Positions 28,679 to 36,779 of a DNA stretch of 64,000 nt are shown here, piece by piece. Below the pieces are notes generated by a model that ran no database searches, was not told where the DNA came from, and saw only the letters and a program-made list of their open reading frames with translations. A program made the translations under genes and the position numbers. The stretch comes from Enorma burkinafasonensis (GTDB lineage Bacteria; Actinomycetota; Coriobacteriia; Coriobacteriales; Coriobacteriaceae). The stretch spans positions 1-64,000 of the forward strand of contig NZ_LR597506.1 of assembly GCF_902150035.1 (NCBI RefSeq), read 5' to 3'. The stretch's first letter is position 1. Each line of letters starts with the position of its first letter.

Positions 28679-29380
28679 ATGGACCGATTTGACGTCGTGC
28701 AGGCGGATATCAACGCGATGGCCCGTTACTGGGAAGACCGCAAGCTCGAGTTTCTGGAACCCGCCAACGAGCTCTTCATGGCCTTCGTCGACCCGGCCTT
28801 CCGCTACGGCGAGGAACCGTATGTGGGGCACGACGAGTTCTCGATGTTCTTCACCGAGTGGGTGCTCTTCGAGTTCGCGTTCCTCGAGCGGAGGACCCCG
28901 CTCGAGGAGTACGCCGCGCACCCTCCCGCGGGCACGGAGCCGGCGCGGGTCGCCAGACTCGGCGAGATCGCACGCAGCCAGTTCTTCTCGCGCTTCGCGA
29001 TCCTCGACAAGGACCCCGCGACGGATACGGTCGTCCTCTCCGACGTGGTCACGAGGCGGCGCTACGACGTATGCGACCCCGTCACCTGCCTCCAGCCCCG
29101 CTGGCGGGACGGGACCATCGGCGTCAGGATCGCCTGTGTAGAGGGAACATGGCACGCCGTCGGCCAGGCGCATCTCTACGACCGCGCCCTGCCCGAGCAC
29201 ACCGACCGCGACGGCCCGGGGTTCTTCCACGACGAGGATCGCCTCATCCGGCCCGAGGCCGAGCACATGGGCTTCTACCTGAGGCTTCTGCGCGACACCG
29301 TCGGCATCGAGGGGCGCTACCGGCACACCGCCTCCATACGCCGCGACGATCCCGCCGGCGCGCGACACGCCTCGCCGTGA
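28679..29380 (+). CDS. Conserved-looking protein of unknown function
   Basis: A 233-residue soluble protein preceded by TTGGAGGGACC, with an ATG at 28679. It is rich in aromatic and acidic residues in the first half (MARYWEDRKLEFLEPANELF, FSMFFTEWVLFEF), has one CDPVTC pair, and ends in a long His/Arg-rich tail. It has no transmembrane segment and no motif I recognise. It stands alone before the M18 peptidase. Codon use matches its neighbours, so it is an ordinary chromosomal gene. Confidence 0.75.
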   Translation: MDRFDVVQADINAMARYWEDRKLEFLEPANELFMAFVDPAFRYGEEPYVGHDEFSMFFTEWVLFEFAFLERRTPLEEYAAHPPAGTEPARVARLGEIARSQFFSRFAILDKDPATDTVVLSDVVTRRRYDVCDPVTCLQPRWRDGTIGVRIACVEGTWHAVGQAHLYDRALPEHTDRDGPGFFHDEDRLIRPEAEHMGFYLRLLRDTVGIEGRYRHTASIRRDDPAGARHASP

Positions 29381-29446
29381 CGTCCCGCCGGGCGCGTGCT
29401 ACCATGCGAACGATACGCACCTGAAACCCTGAGGAGATGAGGCAGC

Positions 29447-30841
29447 ATGGAACGCCCCAACGCCTGGAAGGCCTACACCGATGAGGACCGCGCCGCGCTC
29501 GAGGAGCTCTGCGGCGCCTACCGCGCGTTCATCTCGGCCCACAAGACCGAGCGCGAGTGCGTGACGGGGGCCGTCGAGCTCGCGCGCGCCGCCGGTTACA
29601 TCGACCTCGCCGAGGCCGTGCGCGAGGGCCGTGCCCTCAAGCCCGGCGACAAGGTCTACGCCGTGAGCCACCTGAAGACGCTCATGCTCGTGAACCTCGG
29701 CACGCGGCCTATCGAGGAGGGCATGAACATCCTGGGCGCCCACATCGACAGCCCGCGCCTCGACCTCAAGCAGAACCCGCTCTACGAGGACGGCGACATG
29801 GCCTACCTCGACACGCACTACTACGGCGGCGTGAAGGCCTACCACTGGGTGGCCACCCCGCTCGCGCTCCACGGCGTGGTGTGCAAGAAGGACGGCACGA
29901 CGGTCGACGTCTGCGTGGGCGAGGACGCCGCCGACCCGGTGTTCTGCGTGAGCGACCTGCTCATCCACCTCGCCGCCGACCAGCTCAAGAAGCCCGCCGC
30001 CGAGGCGGTCGAGCACGAGAAGCTCGACGTGATCGTGGGCGGCAGGCCCGTTGCGCTCTCGGGCGGCGAGGATCAGCCCGCGGAGCCCGTCAAGCGGCTT
30101 TTGCTCGACATCCTCTCCGAGCGCTACGGGATCGACGAGGAGGACTTCCTCTCGGCCGAGATCGAGGTCGTGCCGGCGGGGCCGGCGCGCGACATGGGTC
30201 TCGACCGCTCGATGATCTTAGGCTACGGCCAGGACGACCGCGTGTGCGCCTACACGTCGCTCGCCGCCCAGCTCGAGGTCGAGCGGATCGAGCGCACCTC
30301 CTGCACGCTCCTCGTCGACAAGGAGGAGATCGGCTCCGTGGGCGCCTCGGGCATGACGAGCCGCTTCTTCGAGAACGCCGTCGCCGAGATCATGGAGCTC
30401 GCCGGCGAGGGCGGCCCGCTCAAGCTGCGCCGCGCGCTCGACGCCTCGCGCATGCTCTCCTCCGACGTCTCCGCCGGGTTCGACACGCTCTACGCCGACC
30501 GCTTCGAGAAGAAGAACGCCGCCATCATGGGGCACGGCCTGTGCTTCAACAAGTACACGGGCAGCCGCGGCAAGGCCGGCTCGAACGACGCCGACGCCGA
30601 GTACCTCGCGCTCGTCCGCGACATCATGGACGAGGCGGGCGTGGCGTTCCAGACCTGCGAGCTCGGGCGCATCGGCGCGGGCGGCGGCGGCACGATCGCC
30701 TACGTCCTCGCCGAGTACGGCATGGACGTGATCGACTCGGGCGTGCCCGTGCTCTCCATGCACGCGCTCTGGGAGGTCGCGAACAAGGCCGATATCTACG
30801 AGGCCTACAAGGGCTACAAGGCGTTCATCAGCCGCGCGTAG
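29447..30841 (+). CDS. M18-family aminopeptidase
   Basis: A 464-residue metallo-aminopeptidase of the aspartyl-aminopeptidase family (M18), which removes N-terminal residues with two metal ions. Metal and catalytic motifs seen: GAHIDSPRLD (H near 98), LLVDKEEIGS (general base Glu), GSNDADAEY, and the C-terminal MHALWEVANKAD histidine. Length fits the family (430-480). RBS GAGGAGATGAGG precedes the ATG. It is 19 bases from yaaA, so the two may be co-transcribed. Confidence 0.92.
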   Translation: MERPNAWKAYTDEDRAALEELCGAYRAFISAHKTERECVTGAVELARAAGYIDLAEAVREGRALKPGDKVYAVSHLKTLMLVNLGTRPIEEGMNILGAHIDSPRLDLKQNPLYEDGDMAYLDTHYYGGVKAYHWVATPLALHGVVCKKDGTTVDVCVGEDAADPVFCVSDLLIHLAADQLKKPAAEAVEHEKLDVIVGGRPVALSGGEDQPAEPVKRLLLDILSERYGIDEEDFLSAEIEVVPAGPARDMGLDRSMILGYGQDDRVCAYTSLAAQLEVERIERTSCTLLVDKEEIGSVGASGMTSRFFENAVAEIMELAGEGGPLKLRRALDASRMLSSDVSAGFDTLYADRFEKKNAAIMGHGLCFNKYTGSRGKAGSNDADAEYLALVRDIMDEAGVAFQTCELGRIGAGGGGTIAYVLAEYGMDVIDSGVPVLSMHALWEVANKADIYEAYKGYKAFISRA

Positions 30842-30860
30842 AAAGTCCGGGAGGGCGCCG

Positions 30861-31733
30861 ATGCAGGTCATCATATCCCCCGCCAAGCAGATGCGCGTGG
30901 AGCGCGACGCGTTCGCGCCGCGCGGCATCCCGCCCTTCCCGGAAGAGACGGCGCGCCTCGTCCGCGAGCTGCGCCGCATCGAGCGGACGGGGGGCGCCGA
31001 GGGGCTCCGCGCGCTCTGGCGCGTGAACGACAAGCTCCTCGCGCAGAACATCGAGCTTTTGGACCGCTTCGAGGTGCTCCGCGACGAGCGCGACCTCGAC
31101 GACCCCGCGCTCGCCGCCCTCGTCTCCCCCGCCGTCTTCTCCTACGTGGGCATCCAGTACCGAAGCCTCGCGCCCGAGGTGCTCGACCTCGACGCGCTCG
31201 ATTGGCTTCAGGGGCACCTGTGGGTCGTCTCGGGCCTCTACGGCTGTGCCCGCCCCTTCGACGCGGTCGAGCCGTACCGCCTCGAGATGGGCGCCAAGCT
31301 CGCGCTCGACGGGACGCGGGACCTCTACGCCTTCTGGGGCGAGCGCATCGCCCGCAGGATCGAGCAGGCCGATGCCGAGGGTGTCCGAGGACCCTTGGAG
31401 ACGGGGCCGAATGGCGCGCCGACGAGCGGGGCGGCGGCCGCTACCACGGTCGTGAACCTCGCGAGCGTCGAGTACGCCAAAGCGGTGCTCCCGCACCTAG
31501 GTGCGGAAACGCAGGTCACAACGTGCATCTTCGGCGAGGAGGTGCGCGCGGGCAGGCCCGTGCAGCGCGCGACGGCATCGAAGATCGCCCGCGGCTCGAT
31601 GGTACGCTGGATGGCGGAACGCGGCTGCGACGACCCACGGGAACTCACGGCGTTCGATGTGAGCTACCGCTTCGCCCCGGAGCTCTCCGGGACCTGCAGC
31701 CACGCCACGACGCTCGTGTTCCTGCGGGCGTGA
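30861..31733 (+). CDS. yaaA: Peroxide-stress protein YaaA
   Basis: A 290-residue YaaA/DUF328 protein, which in E. coli limits iron-driven DNA damage under H2O2. The start MQVIISPAKQM, LWVVSGLYGCARPFD, YRLEMG, and the C-terminal DGFxF-like segment FDVSYRFAPE mark the family. Compared with the usual about 255 residues, there is an insertion of about 25 small residues around 180-200 (PLETGPNGAPTSGAAAATT). A terminator follows. Confidence 0.85.
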   Translation: MQVIISPAKQMRVERDAFAPRGIPPFPEETARLVRELRRIERTGGAEGLRALWRVNDKLLAQNIELLDRFEVLRDERDLDDPALAALVSPAVFSYVGIQYRSLAPEVLDLDALDWLQGHLWVVSGLYGCARPFDAVEPYRLEMGAKLALDGTRDLYAFWGERIARRIEQADAEGVRGPLETGPNGAPTSGAAAATTVVNLASVEYAKAVLPHLGAETQVTTCIFGEEVRAGRPVQRATASKIARGSMVRWMAERGCDDPRELTAFDVSYRFAPELSGTCSHATTLVFLRA

Positions 31734-31765
31734 CCCGCACGGAGCGGGCGCCGCCCAACGAGAAA

Positions 31766-31790
31766 GCGCCTGCCAAACGGCAGGCGCCTT
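31766..31790. terminator. Terminator shared by yaaA and the opposing phosphatase transcript
   Basis: GCGCCTGCC (31766-31774) pairs perfectly with GGCAGGCGC (31779-31787) over an AAAC loop. The minus-strand reading is followed by TTTCTCG, the plus-strand reading by CTTGCAG. It serves at least the minus-strand transcript. Confidence 0.85.
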
Positions 31791-31825
31791 GCAGCTAGAC
31801 CATAATGGGTGAGCAGCTTCAGGTC

Positions 31826-32002
31826 TTACTGGGGATTGTTGTCCAAAGCGAGCTGCCTGGCCTCATCCGCGGTCGGAATAACCGTCGAACGGTATTCGTA
31901 GAGCGTCTGGTTACCGTACAGACCGGTTTTGATGACAAAGGCTTCACCATCGACATCTACACGGATGGTGCCCTCATCGTAAACGGCAGAGGCACCGCCC
32001 TC
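31826..32002 (-). pseudogene. Start-less ORF downstream of the phosphatase
   Basis: A minus-strand frame of about 57 codons ending in TAA reads as a plausible protein (TIRVDVDGEAFVIKTG, then YEYRSTVIPTADEARQLAL, ending DNNPQ). Its codon choice (GGT, CGT, GTT, GAA) is clearly less GC-rich than its neighbours. No in-frame ATG, GTG or TTG lies between the phosphatase stop and this segment, so it could be translated only by a -1 frameshift from the phosphatase or an unusual start. A 5'-truncated gene remnant is the simplest reading. The terminator at 31766 sits directly behind it. Confidence 0.35.
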
Positions 32003-32010
32003 AAGGGGGC

Positions 32011-32928
32011 CTAGGCCAGGTAGCGCTCGCGCAGCGCCTCGAGCTCGGCCGGCTCGATGCCGAGCGCCTGCTGGATGTAGCCCAGAAGGCTGCCGTAGCG
32101 CTCCTCCGCCGCGGCGCGCGCGGCCAGAAGCGCGCTCTCGCGCGCCGGGTAGCTGAAGGTCTGCTCGTCGGTGGCGAAGATGTTCGTGGCGAGGTAGTCC
32201 GAGGTGATGTCGTCCCACGAGACGCCGAGCACGCACTCGATGAGCACGGACGCCAGGCCGCAGCGGTCGCGCCCCACCGAGCAGTGCCAGAGCGCGGCGC
32301 CCTCGTCGCAGGCGATGAGCGTGCGCAGAAACGCGCGGTAGCCGATCATGCCCGTCTCGCTCATGAGCAGGTAGCGGTACATCTCCTCGAGGCCGTCGGT
32401 CTTATCGCTGCGCATGGCGCGCTCGAACTCCCGGCGCTCGCGCATGATCTTGTCCTGCGTGGCGCGCTCCTGGGTGATGCCCTCGGCGCTGCGGGCGAGG
32501 ATGTCGGCATGCACGTAGCGGGCGCCGGGGAAGGCGTCCATGGGGTCCGGGACCTCGATGATCTCCTCGCCGTTGCGCAGGTCCACCACCGCGGCGAGGT
32601 GGTACTCGTCGCGCAGGCGCACGAGGTCGGCGTCGCTGCCGAAGCCGAGCGCGCCGGAGCGCAGCAGCAGCCCCGGCTTCACGCGGCTCCCCTCCGCGCC
32701 CGCGAGCCCGCCCAGGTCGCGCGTGTTGGGCAGGTGGCCGAAGTCGATCCACCCGTAGGTCTCGCGCTCAGCGGGGCCCGTGGCCGCGGGGACCTCGACG
32801 GGGATGGGCGAGCGCGCGGCGATGTCGTCGATGCGGCGCGCTATGCGCCCGTGCACCTCCTCGATGCCGCCCGGAGCGGCACCGGCGATGCTCCCGTCCA
32901 TCGGATATCGTTCGCGTGCAGTCGACAT
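32011..32928 (-). CDS. Tyrosine-phosphatase-family protein
   Basis: A 305-residue member of the Y_phosphatase3/MptpB-like group: an N-terminal NTRDLGG motif (68-74), RSGAL (90-94), VVDLRNGEE (114-122) and the P-loop HCSVGRDRCG with nucleophile C216 and R222. Most relatives have HCxxGKDRTG; here the residue after the arginine is Cys, not Thr. The family hydrolyses phosphotyrosine or phosphoinositide. The ATG at 32928 follows GGCGGAAG. It is the last gene of the minus-strand run that begins with the PP2C gene. Confidence 0.87.
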   Translation of the reverse strand: MSTARERYPMDGSIAGAAPGGIEEVHGRIARRIDDIAARSPIPVEVPAATGPAERETYGWIDFGHLPNTRDLGGLAGAEGSRVKPGLLLRSGALGFGSDADLVRLRDEYHLAAVVDLRNGEEIIEVPDPMDAFPGARYVHADILARSAEGITQERATQDKIMRERREFERAMRSDKTDGLEEMYRYLLMSETGMIGYRAFLRTLIACDEGAALWHCSVGRDRCGLASVLIECVLGVSWDDITSDYLATNIFATDEQTFSYPARESALLAARAAAEERYGSLLGYIQQALGIEPAELEALRERYLA

Positions 32929-33051
32929 GATCTTCCGCCTTCCCGGTTTGCAACCTCTCAACAGCCGATGCACCATTGTGCCACCGCGTCGGCGGGCGCG
33001 CATCAAGAACCGGTAAAGAGCCGGCGGAAACCACCGTTTTTCGGAAACGCG

Positions 33052-33792
33052 CTATGCCGCGAACGGCCGGTCGAGGAGCTTCACCAGGCGGACCATCGTA
33101 CCCCGGGCGTCGACGCGGCGACGGACCTCGACGCTGTCGACGAGCAGGCGCATGAGGCGGATGCCGCGGCCGCGTTCCTCCGACTCGTCCGGCTCCTCGT
33201 CCGGCGCGATCTCGAAGCCCTCCCCGGAGTCGCACACCTCGATGACCACGCGGTCGCGGTAGGCGCGCACGTTCATGACGCAGCCGGCGCCCGCAGCGTG
33301 GTCGTAGGCGTTGCCGAGGGCCTCGCTCGCGGCGAGCGCGACGTCGAAGCGCGCCTCGTCGGTGAGCGGCAGGTCCTCCAGGAGCTCGACGACCCGGTGG
33401 CGATAGCCCCCCAGGTGCTCGATGCCCTCCTGGATCGCGACGGCCTTGCTCCAGCGCGGGAGCTCGTCCGGGGCGAGCACCGGCAGCGGCGGCTTGTCGG
33501 CGGCGCTCACGTGGAGGATATCGAGCAGGCGGGCGATCTGCAGGAACCGGGAGACGCCCGCCGATACGTTGACGAGCGAGAGCAGGCCGTCCGCGCGCAT
33601 GAGCGCCCGGGCGCGCGACAGCAGGAACGCGAGGCCGGTCGAGTCGATGAAGCCCACGTGCGCGCAGTTGACCACCACGCGCCGCACGCCCCCGTCGATG
33701 AGCGCATCGACCTCCGCGCGCAGCGCGGGCACCGTGGCGATGTCGATATCGCCGGGAGGGGCAAGCACGGCTATGTCGTTCCATTCACGCAT
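33052..33792 (-). CDS. STAS antagonist fused to anti-sigma-type kinase
   Basis: A 246-residue fusion of two partner-switching modules. Residues 1-105 form a STAS domain (SpoIIAA/RsbV-like), with the phospho-acceptor serine S51 in FIDSTGLAF. Residues 125-240 form an HATPase_c domain (RsbW/SpoIIAB-like) with the N-box EALGNAYDHA (about 156-165), the G-box VCDSGEGFE and RGRGIRLMR. Usually the kinase phosphorylates a separate antagonist; here both are one chain. The PP2C phosphatase gene lies 29 bases upstream on the same strand, as expected for the opposing enzyme. No sigma factor gene is in the window. Confidence 0.88.
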   Translation of the reverse strand: MREWNDIAVLAPPGDIDIATVPALRAEVDALIDGGVRRVVVNCAHVGFIDSTGLAFLLSRARALMRADGLLSLVNVSAGVSRFLQIARLLDILHVSAADKPPLPVLAPDELPRWSKAVAIQEGIEHLGGYRHRVVELLEDLPLTDEARFDVALAASEALGNAYDHAAGAGCVMNVRAYRDRVVIEVCDSGEGFEIAPDEEPDESEERGRGIRLMRLLVDSVEVRRRVDARGTMVRLVKLLDRPFAA

Positions 33793-33821
33793 ACGCAGAT
33801 GGTTCCCCGCGCGCGGCGCCG

Positions 33822-36266
33822 CTATACCGCGATGCCGCCGGCAGGCGACGCGTCTTCGCGGAGCGGTGCGGGCACGTCCGCGGGCGGCACGGCGGCGTCG
33901 GGCGAGCCGAACTGCAGGGCCACGAGCGCGATGTCGTCCTCGAGCACCGAGCCCGTGAACGCATCGAGCTCGTCGAGGACGCGCTGGCAGAGCCCCTCGA
34001 CGGGAGCGCCCGCCTGCTCGAGTAGAATCGTGCGCAGCCGCTGCTCGCCGAAGAAGCCGCCCTCCGCATCGCGCGCCTCGATGGCGCCGTCCGTGTACAT
34101 GAACAGGATGTCGCCGGGACCGAACGAGAACGACCCACTCTCGAAGGCCATGCTCTCGAAGGCGCCCACCACGCCGGACTGGATGCTCAAGAGCTCGACC
34201 TCGCCGCCCGGCTCGGCATCCCCGCCGCCGGCGCGCACGAGCATCGAGGGCGGGTGCCCGGCGGAGCAGTAGACGGCCTCGCTGCGCCTGAGGTCGAGAT
34301 GCGCGACGAACATGGTCGCGAAGGTCTCGACGCGCGAGAAGCCCATGAGCATCGAGTTGAGCGAGCGCACCATGGCGACCGGCGAGGCGCCCTCCCAGGC
34401 GTAGGCGGAAAGCGCGGTCTTGACGAGCGCCGACATGGACGCCGCCTCGACGCCCTTGCCCGAGACGTCGCCCAAGATCATGACCGCGCAGTCGTCGGGC
34501 AGGCGGATGAGCGTGTAGAAGTCGCCGCCCACGAGCGCCTGGCGCGTCGCCGACGAGTACAGGGAGTCCGTGACGATGCCCGGCACCGCGCCGAGCGAGC
34601 TCCTCATGCCCGCCTGCAGGGTCTGCGCGATACGGCGCTCCTCGGTATGCCGCTGGACGTCGTGCGCGCGGAGCTCGTACTCGTGCGCGAGGCGCACCAG
34701 GTAGTCGTACTCCATGTCATCGATCGGCTCCTGGGAGGCGTCGCGCAAAAGCAGGAAGAACCGCGCCGGACGCGCCGCGGCGGGTTCAGCGGAGGGCTCG
34801 CCGGCCTGGCCGGGCAGCGCCGCCACGGCGTCCGCTGCGGGCGCCACCATGTCGCCCATGTCGAACACCACGCCCTGGCAGGGAAGCCCGTGCGCGTCGA
34901 GCCACTCCCCCATGCGCGAGAAGCGCTCGACGCGCGTCAGGCGCACGCGCTCCAGGTCGGCCCCGGAATCGGCCTGCGCCGGCACCGCCGCAGCGAAGTA
35001 GTCGCGCGCCGAGGCGCCCACGCGGGCCGCGGGCGCCGTCGTCGAGAAGAACAGCTGCTCGGCATCGCCCGGAAGCGCCACCTGGCTCCCGCCCTCGAAA
35101 TCGATCGCGAGCGCGCCGTCGGCGCCCACGGGCACGAGCGGGCACACATGGCAGCCGAGGACCCGCCCGATCTCGCGCGACGCCTCACCCCAGGCCTCGG
35201 AGGGCTCGACATCGAACATGAGGTCGCGCACCCGGTTGAGGGAGCGCGTGAGCTCGGCGGTGCGGCGCGAGCGCATGCCCGACACGAGGCTCATGAGCTC
35301 GATCGAGAGGTACTCGCAGACGACCTCGATGACGTTCACGTCGTAGGTGCGCGGCGTCGTGGGGCGCTTCCAGCCGAGCTCGATCACGCCGAGCACCTGC
35401 GTGCCGAAGAACACCGGCACCGCGATAAGCGTCTTGTACGGCGGCATGAAGTGCGTGCGCAGGGTGCGCGTCTGACGGGCGTCGATGTCGTAGAACGAAC
35501 CGCTGCGCGCGCCTGCAGCCTCGTCCGCGCGGACGATGGACAGGCGGCAGGAACGGCCCTGCCTGAGCACGTAGGTGGGGATGCCCACGCCGTAGGGCAC
35601 GAACTCCGGCACGTAGTCGCGCTCGAGCCCCTTCGAGATCGAGCGCAGCTTGAAGCCGCCGTTCTCCGAGAAGTAGATCGCCGCGCCGTCGGCGTCGAGC
35701 GCGTCGACGAGTTTGTCGAGCACCGTCGTGAGCAGCGTCGGGAGGTCGTCGCCGCCCACGGTGGACATGATGACCGAGAGCGTGCCGGAAAGGCGCTTGT
35801 TCGCCGCCTGGAGCTCCGAGAGGACCCTCCGCATCTGCCGGTCGTAGGCGTAGCGCTCCTGGAGGCTCCGCAGGATGACGAGGATGCGGCCGCGCGGGGC
35901 GCCGCGCTTGAGCAGGCGCGAGCGGAGCCTCACCGACGCGGCGAGCTCGACGGCGCGCACGAGCACGGGCACGAACGAGCCGTCGGCGAGCTTGAGCATG
36001 AGGGTGGTGTCGGTCCCGTTGAGCGGGAACGGCACGCGGTGCCCCTCGGCCCGCTCGAACGAGTCGCTGTAGAGCAGGTCCTTGATGTCGGTGTCGACGA
36101 TGCGCTCGCGCGGCTCGCCCGCGAGGTCGAGCAGCCGCCCGTTCACATGGCAGATCGTCCCGTCGCCCTCGCAGACGACCACGGCGTCGCTCGTGAGCTC
36201 TGTGAGCTTCGAGAGCTCCGAGACGAGCTCGTCGCGCGCGTACGATTCCACGATCCGCACCTCCAT
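33822..36266 (-). CDS. PAS-GAF-PP2C phosphatase (RsbU/SpoIIE-like)
   Basis: An 814-residue sensor phosphatase. A PAS domain (about residues 20-130), a coiled linker (LQERYAYDRQMRRVLSEL), a GAF domain (about 170-340, with KTLIAVPVFFGTQVLGVIELGW), a second GAF-like region (about 380-540) and a C-terminal PP2C/SpoIIE domain (about 590-790) with GGDFYTLIRL, LGDVSGKGVEA and LEDDIALVAL, whose aspartates bind Mn. It should dephosphorylate the STAS domain of the next gene in response to a signal. The start ATG at 36266 is set by the domain boundary; the RBS is weak. Confidence 0.87.
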   Translation of the reverse strand: MEVRIVESYARDELVSELSKLTELTSDAVVVCEGDGTICHVNGRLLDLAGEPRERIVDTDIKDLLYSDSFERAEGHRVPFPLNGTDTTLMLKLADGSFVPVLVRAVELAASVRLRSRLLKRGAPRGRILVILRSLQERYAYDRQMRRVLSELQAANKRLSGTLSVIMSTVGGDDLPTLLTTVLDKLVDALDADGAAIYFSENGGFKLRSISKGLERDYVPEFVPYGVGIPTYVLRQGRSCRLSIVRADEAAGARSGSFYDIDARQTRTLRTHFMPPYKTLIAVPVFFGTQVLGVIELGWKRPTTPRTYDVNVIEVVCEYLSIELMSLVSGMRSRRTAELTRSLNRVRDLMFDVEPSEAWGEASREIGRVLGCHVCPLVPVGADGALAIDFEGGSQVALPGDAEQLFFSTTAPAARVGASARDYFAAAVPAQADSGADLERVRLTRVERFSRMGEWLDAHGLPCQGVVFDMGDMVAPAADAVAALPGQAGEPSAEPAAARPARFFLLLRDASQEPIDDMEYDYLVRLAHEYELRAHDVQRHTEERRIAQTLQAGMRSSLGAVPGIVTDSLYSSATRQALVGGDFYTLIRLPDDCAVMILGDVSGKGVEAASMSALVKTALSAYAWEGASPVAMVRSLNSMLMGFSRVETFATMFVAHLDLRRSEAVYCSAGHPPSMLVRAGGGDAEPGGEVELLSIQSGVVGAFESMAFESGSFSFGPGDILFMYTDGAIEARDAEGGFFGEQRLRTILLEQAGAPVEGLCQRVLDELDAFTGSVLEDDIALVALQFGSPDAAVPPADVPAPLREDASPAGGIAV

Positions 36267-36779
36267 CCGACCGGCACACGCCCCTTGGTATACCCGCTGC
36301 AGCGGGCGCCGCATGCTTCTCGATAAGAATACCAGCTGTCGCGGAAGGGCTTGCAGCGCGGGCCTCCCTCTTGCACCGCGCTGCTCGTCAGCCAAACGGA
36401 TGCTCCGCGGGCCCGTCCGTGCCCTCGTACGATGGCGTCCCGTGCAACCACTCAAATGTACGAAACCATCTGCTATGGGGCAATATGATCGCAATCCGGA
36501 GACCACAGTTAGTGTGCCCTCTAGCGAGATAAGGCCCCGTCTACCCCTGCTGAAAAGCGGGAATAGAGACGGGTAACCACAATATTCTCACCAAAGTTGA
36601 CGACGGCAGCGAATGACTAATAGCGGTCACGCCTTCTGATGACATCTTTTCAAGATTCAGATAGGCATGCTCAACCTCTTGGTCTGACTCCGTCTCTGAG
36701 TTCCACTCACAACGTTCCCGAAATCATTTCCGAACGAACAGTGAACTTTTTGCAAAGAGCCCACCTTGCCAAACGTAGC
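36267..36779. other. Intergenic gap at the distal end of the CRISPR array
   Basis: About 510 bases with no supported gene. It holds the upstream region of the PP2C gene, a hairpin at 36536-36573, and AT-richer DNA next to the array. ORFs here run into the array and are not credible. Confidence 0.6.
36536..36573 (-). terminator. Hairpin beyond the distal end of the array
   Basis: CCCGTCT (36536-36542) pairs with AGACGGG (36567-36573), with an inner CCCTGCT/AGCGGG stem over a GAAA loop. It lies about 205 bases past the last (oldest) repeat in the direction of array transcription, so it may end the pre-crRNA. The T-run is weak. Confidence 0.4.

Noticed and set aside
31805-32014. Plus-strand ORF of 69 codons after yaaA
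   Set aside because: No ribosome binding site; it is antisense to the better minus-strand frame.
36316-36332. CTCGATAAGAATACC similar to the ends of the 140-bp elements
   Set aside because: It lacks the CTGTG end, and no inverted partner at the expected distance was found.
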